Source: Bacteroidales bacterium
GTDB taxonomy: Bacteria; Bacteroidota; Bacteroidia; Bacteroidales; UBA3824
Assembly (NCBI GenBank): GCA_017645985.1
Contig: JAGCNK010000172.1
Coordinates: forward strand, 1-35,136
Direction of reading: 5' to 3'
DNA: 35,136 nt
Below the pieces are notes generated by a model. It was not told the DNA's origin. It did no database searches and saw only the letters and a list, made by a program, of their open reading frames with translations. How positions within the stretch are numbered: the stretch's first letter is position 1; every line of letters begins with the position of its first letter. Shown in pieces: positions 26,122-33,934 of this stretch. The position numbers were made by a program, and so were the translations under genes.

Positions 26122-29100
26122 TTAATCTTTCTGTTCTTCATCCTCAGCCTTGTCTGCCATTCTGTTCTGCTTGTTTTCGTCAAACACGTAGCGGATGATG
26201 TCGGTTTCGTTGATGAGGATGTTGAAATACTCAAAACGGCTGATTAGCAGCACTGTGCTGTCTTTCTTGGCGGTGAGCACGTTGGCGCCTTGGTCAAGGT
26301 TGAGACCCTTGATGATAATATCGTTCTTGAAGAAATAAGTATCGTCGCCGAATGTCTCGCTTACGCAGAGCGTACCTTTAAGCACAATTATGATATCTTC
26401 CGCCGCGCCGGGCACAGTGGGCATAATCTCGTCGCCTTTGGCCATCTGTTTGATGCGGATATGCTCCGCCATCTTTACAAGCAGGTTCTCAGGCACGTTG
26501 AAATACATCGGGTGCTTTTTGAGCATCTTCACCTTGTCGATAAGTATCGGCTGGTCGTTGGTGAGGTCGGAGAGCAGCTGCTGCTTTTTGGGCGACATGT
26601 TGGTGAGGTAGTCGGAGCATTTTATCGGGTTCTCCTCGTAGATAATCTTGGCGGCAGCCGAGTAAACCATCTCGTCGGTATGGTAGAGACAGAGGAAAAT
26701 CTCGTCGGGCATTTCGCTCTTGCGTATCTTGGTGAGAAGTTCGTCGAGGTTGGCGCGTACCCAGAGGCTCAGATCCTTGTAGTCCATTACGCCCGAGCTT
26801 GAGCTTGCAGTAGATTTCGACTTGTGCAGACGGCCGAGAAGTTCCACGGCTTTCGACACTGTCCAGTTGTCTATCTTGCTGAAGTCGCGTTTGATAATCT
26901 CTTTGAGACGGTCGCTGAAAGAGTATTTGTTTTGCGGGAAGAAGTAGCTCAGTTTCTTGATTTTCTGTATAGCCGACAAGTCGTCGAACAGCGGCGAAAC
27001 AATCTGCTTCACATCCTGCGAGAAAAAGTTGTCGATAATTTCAAGGGCGAAAATTGTGTTTTTGCCAATGATGTTCTTCTGAATCAGGGCGATAATACGC
27101 GGCTCGTAGATAAAACTGAGCAGCAGGAACAGCTGGTCGAGGTTGTTCTGCTTTTCGATGTCGAGTGCTTGGAACAGTTTGAGAGTGTTTTTCTCGTCCT
27201 CGATGTCTTCGAGTGCCGACATTATCCATACAATGTTCTCAACCGTTTCGCTCACCTTCTGCTTGATGGTGTCGATGTCTTCGGGTTCAGCCTGGTATTT
27301 GCAGAAATACATAGCGTAGATTACAGCCTGCTGCACCTCGCGGTTGGGATAGTTGATATTTTTGATAAGGTATGCACGTGCAGGAGCAGAGCCGAACTTG
27401 CCGTAGAGCTCGATAATGCGCAGCAGGATAACCGGTTGCATACATTTTTCGAAATACTCGTTGAGGGCGGGCAGCACACGGTCGCCGATGTCTAACAGTA
27501 CGGTGCCGGCGGTGTTGTAATACTCTACCGATTCGAGCAGCGAAATCAGCTTGCTTATCATCTTCTGTGTGCGGAGCTTGCCTGCGAGTGTGATGGCTGC
27601 CGACTTCACGTTTTTGTCGGTGCTGTCCAAAAGACCGAGGATGATTGTCTCGTCGAGCAGGCTGTCGTCTTGGAGCATGTATTTCTCCAGCTTGATCTTG
27701 TCTGAAACGAATTCCGACGATGCAAGCTTGCTGAGCTCGTCGGGCTGCGGAGTATTGATTTCCGAAAAGTCGAGATAGTTTTTTGCCCGTTCGGCAAGGA
27801 GTCTTATTTCGGGACTCTCTGACGACTCGTAAATTTTCTGGCATGGCGAAGCGATACGGCGGCGCCATGTGGGGTCGATATTGCGCAATACAGCCTTGTT
27901 TACCACCTCGTCGTCGCTTTCGAGAAGTGTGCCTGCGTAAGCCTCGAGCGAGCGCGGGTTGGTTTCCGAAAGAATTGTAACAGCCAGGTTGGTGAACTTC
28001 TGACTTGATTTCTTGATATATTTTCTAATAACCTCCGCACCGTACTGGTATTTCGACGTGTCGCGGCGTTTCTCTTTGCTGATGTCGGCAAGTATCTGAC
28101 GGATATTGTCTTTGTAGCTGAAATAGAGGTTTCGTGACGAAATCACCCAAGCCACCAGCACAGGCACAAAGAACAGCATAAACCATTTGAAGTCGTATTC
28201 GCCGCCGATGGTGATTATCTTGTTGACACCGAGTATGAACAATCCCGCAATGGCTGTGGAGAACTGCTGCACCACGCCCACCTTGGTCTGTACGGCAAAT
28301 TTTTCGTTGTCGGGCAGAGGCTGGTAGAGAATGTTGAACGCCGGGTCGTCGAGACCGCGTCGGAGAATACGTTCCTGTGATTTATTGATTGTGATAAGTA
28401 TCAGAAACATAAGACATTCTACGCCAGGGTAGAAGCCTATCACCGCCGCCATAGTCACTATCACCACCATGGCAATCGGCAGAATCATAAGTCCCAGCTT
28501 GACACCGTAGCGGCTGAGCAGACGGCTTGAGAAGTAGGATATTACAAACTCGCCAATCTTCAATCCTGCGTACACGAGGGCGAGGTATTGCGAAATGTTC
28601 TCAGGCGCGATGTGTATCTTAACGGTGGACAGGAACGAGAAGTCGGTTACATATATAATGGTCATCGAAAGGGTGGCACATATAAATATGTATTTGAAAT
28701 AGTCTTTTTTGATAAGCTGTAAAAATCCGGTGCCGTCGTTCTTCTCCTTTTTGATAAGCTCGAATTTCTTTCCCTTCTCGTCGGCAAGTTTTTCGGGATA
28801 CTTGTTGTAGAGCATTATCAGGAATACGATACCGAGAATGAATCCCAACGTGCTCACATACAGCAAGTCGTAGGGGTGGGAGATAACCTTGTTGAGCAGC
28901 GGAATGGCCAGGTAACCGATGATAGCCGCCAGCACGCCGCCCATACTGAACAGCGCGAAAATTCTCTTAACCTGAACCAAGTTTAAGAATTTGAGCGACA
29001 ACGCACCGCATTCGATACCGATCATCGACAGAAACGGCCACGCCCAGATAAACACGAACACGCTCAGCCACTTGTCGGGAACTGTGTGAAGAAATATTCT

Positions 29101-29403
29101 GCAGCATAGCGTGAGTATTGTCATAGTAAGCAGCGTGCCCATAAACAGGGTGCGGCTGCCAATGCGTTTCTGAAACCAGGAGTATATCGAAGTGAAAATA
29201 TAACCGCCGATGCCCGCCGCAATGTATGCGTAGGGAAGTTGTTCGCTGCCGAAGAACTTGATAAACTCAGAGTTGGCCGGCGTGAAATAGAACGCGCCTG
29301 CAAGTCCGAGAAAGAACGAATGCAGAAACAGCATCAGGAATATGTTGATTTCCTGAGGTTTGAGTTCGAAATTCTTTATTAAAAAGTGGCTAAGTTTCTT
29401 CAT
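26122..29403 (-). CDS. ATP/ADP-translocase-like membrane protein with HEAT-like repeats and a cyclic-nucleotide-binding fold
   Basis: 1093 residues. The first 430 or so hold about 12 membrane helices in a major-facilitator-like arrangement. One cytoplasmic stretch (GLDDPAFNILYQPLPDNEKF, then VGVVQQFS) resembles the region after helix 8 of nucleotide translocases of the NTT family (SLFDPTKEM.YIPLD), so I relate it to that family. Residues about 450-950 are helical repeats of HEAT/armadillo type (for example SLEAYAGTLLESDDEVVNKA, TDKNVKSAAITLAGKLR). Residues about 960-1070 form a cyclic-nucleotide-binding-type beta roll starting LKKHPMYFNVPENLLVKMAEH. The phosphate-binding cassette is degenerate: I see no FGE and no R.A. 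motif, so cAMP or cGMP binding is doubtful. No export of signalling domains is seen, so the repeats should be cytoplasmic. Whether it transports nucleotides is not known. It may be a sensor built on a transporter scaffold. Confidence 0.85.
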   Translation of the reverse strand: MKKLSHFLIKNFELKPQEINIFLMLFLHSFFLGLAGAFYFTPANSEFIKFFGSEQLPYAYIAAGIGGYIFTSIYSWFQKRIGSRTLFMGTLLTMTILTLCCRIFLHTVPDKWLSVFVFIWAWPFLSMIGIECGALSLKFLNLVQVKRIFALFSMGGVLAAIIGYLAIPLLNKVISHPYDLLYVSTLGFILGIVFLIMLYNKYPEKLADEKGKKFELIKKEKNDGTGFLQLIKKDYFKYIFICATLSMTIIYVTDFSFLSTVKIHIAPENISQYLALVYAGLKIGEFVISYFSSRLLSRYGVKLGLMILPIAMVVIVTMAAVIGFYPGVECLMFLILITINKSQERILRRGLDDPAFNILYQPLPDNEKFAVQTKVGVVQQFSTAIAGLFILGVNKIITIGGEYDFKWFMLFFVPVLVAWVISSRNLYFSYKDNIRQILADISKEKRRDTSKYQYGAEVIRKYIKKSSQKFTNLAVTILSETNPRSLEAYAGTLLESDDEVVNKAVLRNIDPTWRRRIASPCQKIYESSESPEIRLLAERAKNYLDFSEINTPQPDELSKLASSEFVSDKIKLEKYMLQDDSLLDETIILGLLDSTDKNVKSAAITLAGKLRTQKMISKLISLLESVEYYNTAGTVLLDIGDRVLPALNEYFEKCMQPVILLRIIELYGKFGSAPARAYLIKNINYPNREVQQAVIYAMYFCKYQAEPEDIDTIKQKVSETVENIVWIMSALEDIEDEKNTLKLFQALDIEKQNNLDQLFLLLSFIYEPRIIALIQKNIIGKNTIFALEIIDNFFSQDVKQIVSPLFDDLSAIQKIKKLSYFFPQNKYSFSDRLKEIIKRDFSKIDNWTVSKAVELLGRLHKSKSTASSSSGVMDYKDLSLWVRANLDELLTKIRKSEMPDEIFLCLYHTDEMVYSAAAKIIYEENPIKCSDYLTNMSPKKQQLLSDLTNDQPILIDKVKMLKKHPMYFNVPENLLVKMAEHIRIKQMAKGDEIMPTVPGAAEDIIIVLKGTLCVSETFGDDTYFFKNDIIIKGLNLDQGANVLTAKKDSTVLLISRFEYFNILINETDIIRYVFDENKQNRMADKAEDEEQKD

Positions 29404-29589
29404 TTAAATTAGCGTACTGTTGTTTTTGTTCGGGTTTTATTTGTATCAAAATACAATATGTATACCGATTTTTTAGACATAAATTGTGCCGTAAACCGTC
29501 ATTGTATAGTTTGCGTTCCAAAATTACAAAAGTTTATTGCAATATGGTGCATTTTCTATTGTTAAATTTCTGTTTTTTTTCGTGTTTTT

Positions 29590-29622
29590 TTTGTTTTTTG
29601 TTGTTACGGTTGTTTATTTTTG
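29590..29622 (+). promoter_or_regulatory. Possible promoter of the FAH-family hydrolase gene
   Basis: TTTG at 29590-29593, a 21-base spacer and TATTTTTG at 29615-29622 fit the -33/-7 pattern. The leader would be only about 15 bases. The stretch is very T-rich, so chance matches are easy, and confidence is low. The rest of the 240-base divergent gap (29404-29643) shows no other feature I can support. Confidence 0.35.
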
Positions 29623-29643
29623 TCTCACAAAACAAAATGAACC

Positions 29644-30258
29644 ATGAAAATTATCTGCATAGCCGCCAATTACCGCAGCCACAACGAGGAGATGAATTTT
29701 GAACGTCCCGCCCAGCCGGTGTTCTTTATCAAGCCCGAGACTGCCCTTCTGCGCAACAATTCTGACTTTTATTATCCCGAATTCTCAAAACAGATAGAGT
29801 ACGAGACCGAGATAGTGGTTAAAATCTGCAAGATGGGCAAGTGCGTTAGTCCCAAGTTTGCCCACAGATATTACGAGGAGATAGGCATCGGACTCGACAT
29901 CACCGCCCGCGACATTCAAAACGAAGCCCGTGCCAAGGGTCTGCCGTGGTTTCTGAGCAAGGGTTTCGACAGTTCCGCGCCCATTTCCCCGGTGTTTGTT
30001 TCCAAGGAGCGGTTCCAGTCGGTGCAGGATATAGATTTTTCGCTTAAGATCAACGGCAACGTGGTGCAGAGCGGCAACACTCGCGACATGCTTTTCTCAA
30101 TCGACGAGATAGTGTCGTATGTGTCGCAGTTTGTTACCTACAAGACCGGCGATCTGATATTCACCGGCACACCCAAAGGCGTGGGTCAGTTGAAGATAGG
30201 CGACTTTTGCGAGGCGTTTATTGGCCAGGAGAAACTGCTGGAGATGCGGGTGAAGTAG
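29644..30258 (+). CDS. Fumarylacetoacetate hydrolase-family protein, FAHD1-like
   Basis: 204 residues, a single-domain cytoplasmic FAH-fold enzyme. The start KIICIAANYRSHNEEM matches the NYADHVREM segment of FAHD1-type acylpyruvate hydrolases and oxaloacetate decarboxylases. The Mg2+ ligands are in place: Glu54 and Glu56 in EYETEIVV and Asp85 in GIGLDITARD. The FIKP and PWFLSKGFD segments and the end DLIFTGTPKGVG are also typical. The reaction is probably cleavage of a C-C bond in an acylpyruvate or decarboxylation of oxaloacetate; which one is not readable. The length is near the family minimum. Its last 41 bases overlap the end of the small convergent gene on the minus strand. Confidence 0.92.
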   Translation: MKIICIAANYRSHNEEMNFERPAQPVFFIKPETALLRNNSDFYYPEFSKQIEYETEIVVKICKMGKCVSPKFAHRYYEEIGIGLDITARDIQNEARAKGLPWFLSKGFDSSAPISPVFVSKERFQSVQDIDFSLKINGNVVQSGNTRDMLFSIDEIVSYVSQFVTYKTGDLIFTGTPKGVGQLKIGDFCEAFIGQEKLLEMRVK

Positions 30259-30400
30259 TGGTGGTGGTGTCGGTAGGAGTTACCATCTCTTTGAAATCCT
30301 GCGGCATATACTTGTAGAAAAAATATCCGCCAACTGCAAATATCGCTACGTATATCAGCAATTTGACAATAAGGCTCATTCTTTTTTTCTTCTGTTTCAT
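30218..30400 (-). CDS. Small single-span membrane protein
   Basis: 60 residues, no family recognised. A basic start (KQKKKR) is followed by one membrane helix at about 9-28 (IVKLLIYVAIFAVGGYFFYK) and then a Thr-, Ser- and Pro-rich tail (TPTDTTTTTSPASPAVSPGQ). The positive-inside rule places the tail outside the cytoplasm. It lies 12 bases after the coiled-coil membrane protein gene on the same strand, which supports it being real and co-expressed, perhaps as a small partner. The low-complexity tail overlaps the FAH gene end by 41 bases. A start seven residues later (MSLIVKLL) is also possible. Confidence 0.65.
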   Translation of the reverse strand: MKQKKKRMSLIVKLLIYVAIFAVGGYFFYKYMPQDFKEMVTPTDTTTTTSPASPAVSPGQ

Positions 30401-30412
30401 GGCTGATAGGTT

Positions 30413-31456
30413 TTAGTGGTTGAAGATATTGGTGTAGTCGCGTGGCGCTCCGGCAGGAATTTTCTCGCCCTTGTTGCGTATAGCGGCGTCGATTTCTGAT
30501 GCCGACATGTGCACAACGTCGCCCTGGGGCAGCTGCGTGGTGTTTTCAAGAAACGAGAGACCTTCGCGCTCCATTTTTTCGAGTTTGGCAATAAGTTCGT
30601 TGCCCTGCTGCTCGAACGCGGCGTTCTGGAGGTTTACGTTGTCGATAAAGTCGCCAGAGAGTTCGATGAATGTGTCCATCTCGCCAATCTTTGCGTAGAT
30701 GTCGTCGGCGAGAGCCTCGTTGGCCATGTCGAACATCATCTTGCGGTCGGTGTCGCCGTTGATTATGTTCATGGCGTGCTTCATAGCCGAGTATCCGCTC
30801 ATGATGGCAGCCGACTCCTGTTTGCGCAGGCGCACCTCGTTTTCAGTGTCCTGAATCATATAGGTGGTGCTGGTGTATATCTTGGTAAGCACGTTGTAGA
30901 GCACGTTCATCTTGCCTATCATGGCGTCGTATTTAGAGTTGAGCTCTTTCAAACGTCCGTACTGGCGGGTGTTGATGGCCACAAGTTCGTCGCGGTTTTG
31001 CACCTTCGCCTGGCGTGCTATCCTTATTTTCTGGTCCATCTCGTTCTGGTTCTGTGACACTATGCTTCTGAGTTTCGACAGCTGTCCGCGGAGTTTTTGG
31101 ATGTTGGTGTTCATCTCGTCGCGGTTTTTCTTAAGGTAGTCGATATACGATTCCAAAATCTTGATGGGGTCGAGCTGCACAAATATTCCCGTGATCTTGC
31201 GCATTATGGCTCTGAATGCGTAAGCCACAAGTTTTCTTGCACGCGAGTCGGTAAATATCAGAGTGATAGTGCCTAAGATGGCAAACAAACCCATTGTGGA
31301 AAAAGGAGTTTCGAACATTGAGCGGAGCAGTTCCAAGGCGGGATTGTGAAATAATCCGAGCGCAGCCGAGCCTGTTATTAGCACCGCGGCGCCGAGTTTG
31401 CCCTCGGGACGACTCCAAAAAGATTTGCGTTTGTATGTTTCTACTTCGTTGCTCAT
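30413..31456 (-). CDS. Membrane-anchored coiled-coil protein, PspA-like organisation
   Basis: 347 residues, no confident family. Two membrane helices lie near the N-terminus (about 18-38 and 50-69), then a long cytoplasmic helical region (about 90-235) with heptads such as EMNTNIQKLRGQLSKLRSIVSQNQNEMDQKI, and a second helical part to about residue 310. A short conserved-looking end contains EIDAAIRNKGEK. The general build, a helical rod of PspA/IM30 size tied to the membrane, and the neighbours (TPM and Tim44-like genes on the other side of the divergent gap) suggest an envelope-stress or membrane-maintenance role, but the PspA relationship is only an impression. The ATG at 31456 has a good -7 box (TAAATTTG) about 24 bases upstream. 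The small membrane protein gene follows. Confidence 0.8.
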   Translation of the reverse strand: MSNEVETYKRKSFWSRPEGKLGAAVLITGSAALGLFHNPALELLRSMFETPFSTMGLFAILGTITLIFTDSRARKLVAYAFRAIMRKITGIFVQLDPIKILESYIDYLKKNRDEMNTNIQKLRGQLSKLRSIVSQNQNEMDQKIRIARQAKVQNRDELVAINTRQYGRLKELNSKYDAMIGKMNVLYNVLTKIYTSTTYMIQDTENEVRLRKQESAAIMSGYSAMKHAMNIINGDTDRKMMFDMANEALADDIYAKIGEMDTFIELSGDFIDNVNLQNAAFEQQGNELIAKLEKMEREGLSFLENTTQLPQGDVVHMSASEIDAAIRNKGEKIPAGAPRDYTNIFNH

Positions 31457-31479
31457 TTTTTTATTGTTTTTTTGGTGTA

Positions 31480-31487
31480 CAAATTTA
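31480..31487 (-). promoter_or_regulatory. Probable -7 box upstream of the coiled-coil membrane protein
   Basis: TAAATTTG on the minus strand matches the Bacteroidota -7 element. No TTTG is found at the usual -33 distance, so only half of the pattern is present. The predicted start of transcription is near 31473, about 17 bases before the ATG at 31456. Confidence 0.35.
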
Positions 31488-31592
31488 CAAAAAAAAATGC
31501 TCTTTTTTTATCGTGGTTTCAAAAATATCGGTATATTTATAAAAAATTTGAACAAGCATTGTTTTACCAAATAGTTGATTTAAATTGCCGAT

Positions 31593-32216
31593 ATGAAAAG
31601 ATTTGATGAAAAATTCCGCACCAAACTTTACGAGGGTGTGGCAGAAATAGAAAACAACTCGCAGACCGAGTGTGTGGTTATTATCAAGAAGGCTTCGGGA
31701 ACATACACGCCGTATGCCTTTGCGGCTGCCGCGATACTGAGCTTTGTGGTGTTCTCGTTTTTTATGTTTGCGCCGTTTGAGTACGACACTTATTTTATGT
31801 ACGGTTTCACGGTTCTTGTGTTTGGAGCGGCGCTCGCCTGCTTCTCATTCCTTCCGGCTCTGCAGCGTATCATCGTTCCCAAAAAAATCAGACGGAAGAA
31901 TGTGGAAATATACGGTCGTGCCATTTTTCAGAAGGGTATGATTTACAACACTATGGAGCATACCGGATTTCTGGTTTACTGCTCCGTTACCGAAAAAGAG
32001 TCGGTGTTTGTTCCCGACCACGGACTTGAACTTCTGATCGACGATGTGGATATGGCCAAACTCAAAGATCTGTTTGAGAATGTGTTCGACTCTGCCGACG
32101 TGCCCGCGCAGATACTCAAGGCTATGCATGAGTCGGTTCCGATTTTTGCCAAATATTTCCCCCACAGAGAAGACGACATCAACGAGCTTCCCGATGATTT
32201 GGACGTAGATTTGTAA
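31593..32216 (+). CDS. TPM-domain membrane protein
   Basis: 207 residues. The N-terminal 35 residues (AEIENNSQTECVVIIKKAS) look like the first strand and helix of a TPM (TLP18.3/Psb32/MOLO-1) domain. Two membrane helices (about 40-59 and 66-89) follow, and then the rest of the domain (about 103-200) with RAIFQKGMIYNTMEHTGFLVY, VFVPDHGLELLI and the ending YFPHREDDINELPDDL, which is characteristic of the membrane TPM family with a split domain. TPM domains are linked to membrane-protein repair and phage-shock-like responses in other organisms; a catalytic role is unsettled. The next gene starts 25 bases downstream and encodes a Tim44-like protein, so the two are probably one operon. No export signal other than the membrane hairpin is seen. 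Confidence 0.85.
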   Translation: MKRFDEKFRTKLYEGVAEIENNSQTECVVIIKKASGTYTPYAFAAAAILSFVVFSFFMFAPFEYDTYFMYGFTVLVFGAALACFSFLPALQRIIVPKKIRRKNVEIYGRAIFQKGMIYNTMEHTGFLVYCSVTEKESVFVPDHGLELLIDDVDMAKLKDLFENVFDSADVPAQILKAMHESVPIFAKYFPHREDDINELPDDLDVDL

Positions 32217-32241
32217 CATATATAATATATAAGGTGTAGGT

Positions 32242-33762
32242 ATGAAAGACAAGTTTTACAAATATAAGTTTATATGGCTGACACTCATAGTGTTGGCAGT
32301 TTTTGCATTGATAAGCGTATTTATGCCCGAAGCGGCCTTTGCACGTCCCGGCGGTGGACACGGATACCATGGCGGCGGAGGCGGTCACCATAGCGGCGGT
32401 CACGGAGGCAGCAGCAGTGGCAGCGACGGTCTTGCGTCTTTGATCGTGTACTGCTTGTTCAATTATCCTGTGCCTACGCTTATTGTCCTGGGCATACTTG
32501 CGTTGATATATATGATTTCAAACAAGACGAGCGGCAATTCGGGTGTGTCGTCTACGCCTACACGTCAGAATATTATAGCCAACTCGTCGCATCGTGAGAT
32601 GAAGCTGGCGGGATTGAGAAAGGACGACCCGAATTTCTCCACACCTATATTCCTTGATTACGCCTCGCTGCTATTTACCAAGATGCACCTTTATATCGGC
32701 GGCGAAAAACTCAAAGAGGTTCAGCCGTTTTTTAACACCACTTTAGAAAAATGGAACAACTATGATATTTCGGAGGTGGTGATAGGCTCTGCTGACATTG
32801 TTTCGGTATCAAACGGACGGTTGGATGATACCAATCAGACTGTTACTAAGATAGTTGTAGAGTTTCACGCCAACTATACCGCCAAAGCCAAGGCCAACGG
32901 CGCGGTATTCCGCTGCAACACTGTGGAAAACTGGCAGTTTGTGCGCAAGGTAGGGGTGGTTTCGGCTATACCCGAGGGAATGGGCGTGCTCAGATGTCCG
33001 TGCTGCGGCGCAAGTGCCGAATTTACCGATTCGGGCGAATGTAAGCACTGCGGCAATCTGATTAGCAACACCGACAACGTTTGGATTGTAAACGCTGTAA
33101 CCGTGGTGTCGACCGAACGTGTAAAGACTTCGGATGTAATCACTTACTCTGTAGAAGTAGGAACAGGCAACGCCACTATCTACGACAGCCATCTGCAAGA
33201 GCGTGAGGCCGAGTTTATACAGACACACAACAATATGGGCTACAGAGATTTTGAGCAGAATATCGCAGTTCCCTATTTCTTGGATATCTACAAGCTGTAT
33301 TCTTCGCTTGAATGGAACAAGGCACGCCACCTGCTCAGCGACCGTCTGTGGCAGAGTATGAACTACTGGATACAGTTCTGCCGCGACTATGGTTGCCGCA
33401 ATGTGCTCGACAATGTTACTATTCAGAAGGTCAATGTGGTTAAGTACGAGAGCGACCGCTTTTACGACACCGTAACAGTAAGAATTTTTGCATACTGCTT
33501 CGACTATTACGCCGACAGCACTGGCAAGGTGATAGCCGGCAACAGCAGCAAGGAGCGTGTGTTTAGCGAGTACTGGACATTCGTCAGCCGCAAGGGCGTA
33601 AGCCTAGAACATAAGTCTACATCGTGCTGTCCCAACTGCGGCGCACCTGCCGACAATATGGGTCAGTCGGGAGTTTGCGGATACTGCGGATCCAAGATTA
33701 CCGACGCCAACTTCTCTTGGGTGCTCTTCTCGATAACACAAGACGAGGAGTACGCCGGATAG
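32242..33762 (+). CDS. Double Tim44-like membrane protein with two zinc ribbons
   Basis: 506 residues. A membrane helix or signal anchor lies at about 9-28, then a Gly/His-rich linker (about 36-62), a second membrane helix (about 70-92) and a cytoplasmic part. The first Tim44-like domain (about 120-245) begins LRKDDPNFSTPIFLDYASLLF, typical of bacterial Tim44/MRPL45-like proteins. A zinc ribbon with Cys252, 255, 267 and 270 follows. A second Tim44-like region (about 325-455) is followed by a second zinc ribbon with Cys463, 466, 479 and 482. The pattern domain-ribbon-domain-ribbon points to an internal duplication. Tim44-like domains bind lipid or protein at membranes; a function for this bacterial form is not established. 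The His-rich linker could bind metal. It is the second gene after the TPM gene. Confidence 0.85.
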   Translation: MKDKFYKYKFIWLTLIVLAVFALISVFMPEAAFARPGGGHGYHGGGGGHHSGGHGGSSSGSDGLASLIVYCLFNYPVPTLIVLGILALIYMISNKTSGNSGVSSTPTRQNIIANSSHREMKLAGLRKDDPNFSTPIFLDYASLLFTKMHLYIGGEKLKEVQPFFNTTLEKWNNYDISEVVIGSADIVSVSNGRLDDTNQTVTKIVVEFHANYTAKAKANGAVFRCNTVENWQFVRKVGVVSAIPEGMGVLRCPCCGASAEFTDSGECKHCGNLISNTDNVWIVNAVTVVSTERVKTSDVITYSVEVGTGNATIYDSHLQEREAEFIQTHNNMGYRDFEQNIAVPYFLDIYKLYSSLEWNKARHLLSDRLWQSMNYWIQFCRDYGCRNVLDNVTIQKVNVVKYESDRFYDTVTVRIFAYCFDYYADSTGKVIAGNSSKERVFSEYWTFVSRKGVSLEHKSTSCCPNCGAPADNMGQSGVCGYCGSKITDANFSWVLFSITQDEEYAG

Positions 33763-33798
33763 GAAGAAGGCCGGGTGGAATTAGTTAATTGAAATTGT

Positions 33799-33854
33799 TA
33801 AATTGGAATTGGTTAATTGAGATTAATAAATTGAAACTAACTAATTCCAATTTA
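33799..33854. terminator. AT-rich inverted repeat, possible two-way terminator
   Basis: Arms 33799-33815 and 33838-33854 are complementary over 17 bases with one mismatch (a G-T wobble in RNA), around a 22-base loop. It lies between two converging genes, so it could end transcription from both sides. It has little G+C and no clean T-run, which makes a classical terminator uncertain. Confidence 0.4.
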
Positions 33855-33907
33855 TTCTATATTCCAATCAATTACAATTAATTCTATATTCCAATCAATT
33901 ACAAATA
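33854..33907. repeat. Tandem 27-base direct repeat, two copies
   Basis: Copies at 33854-33880 and 33881-33907 match at 26 of 27 bases and both begin ATTCTATATTCC. Related but more degenerate AATTG/CAATT-rich words fill the region from 33780 onward. The whole spacer 33763-33934 between the Tim44-like and SpoIIE genes has no coding potential that I can see. Confidence 0.75.
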
Positions 33908-33934
33908 ATTGAAAAACAGATTGTTTGGCTTAAC

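Noticed and set aside
26824..27495. Open frame of 223 residues antisense to the translocase-like gene
   Set aside because: Shadow frame; the real gene is continuous through this region with HEAT-like repeats.
29484..29702. Open frame of 72 residues in the divergent gap before the FAH gene
   Set aside because: Cys/Phe-rich translation of a T-rich promoter region, and it runs into the FAH gene out of frame.
33780..33910. CRISPR-like array
   Set aside because: The repeat copies are directly adjacent with no spacers, there are only two, and no cas gene is nearby.
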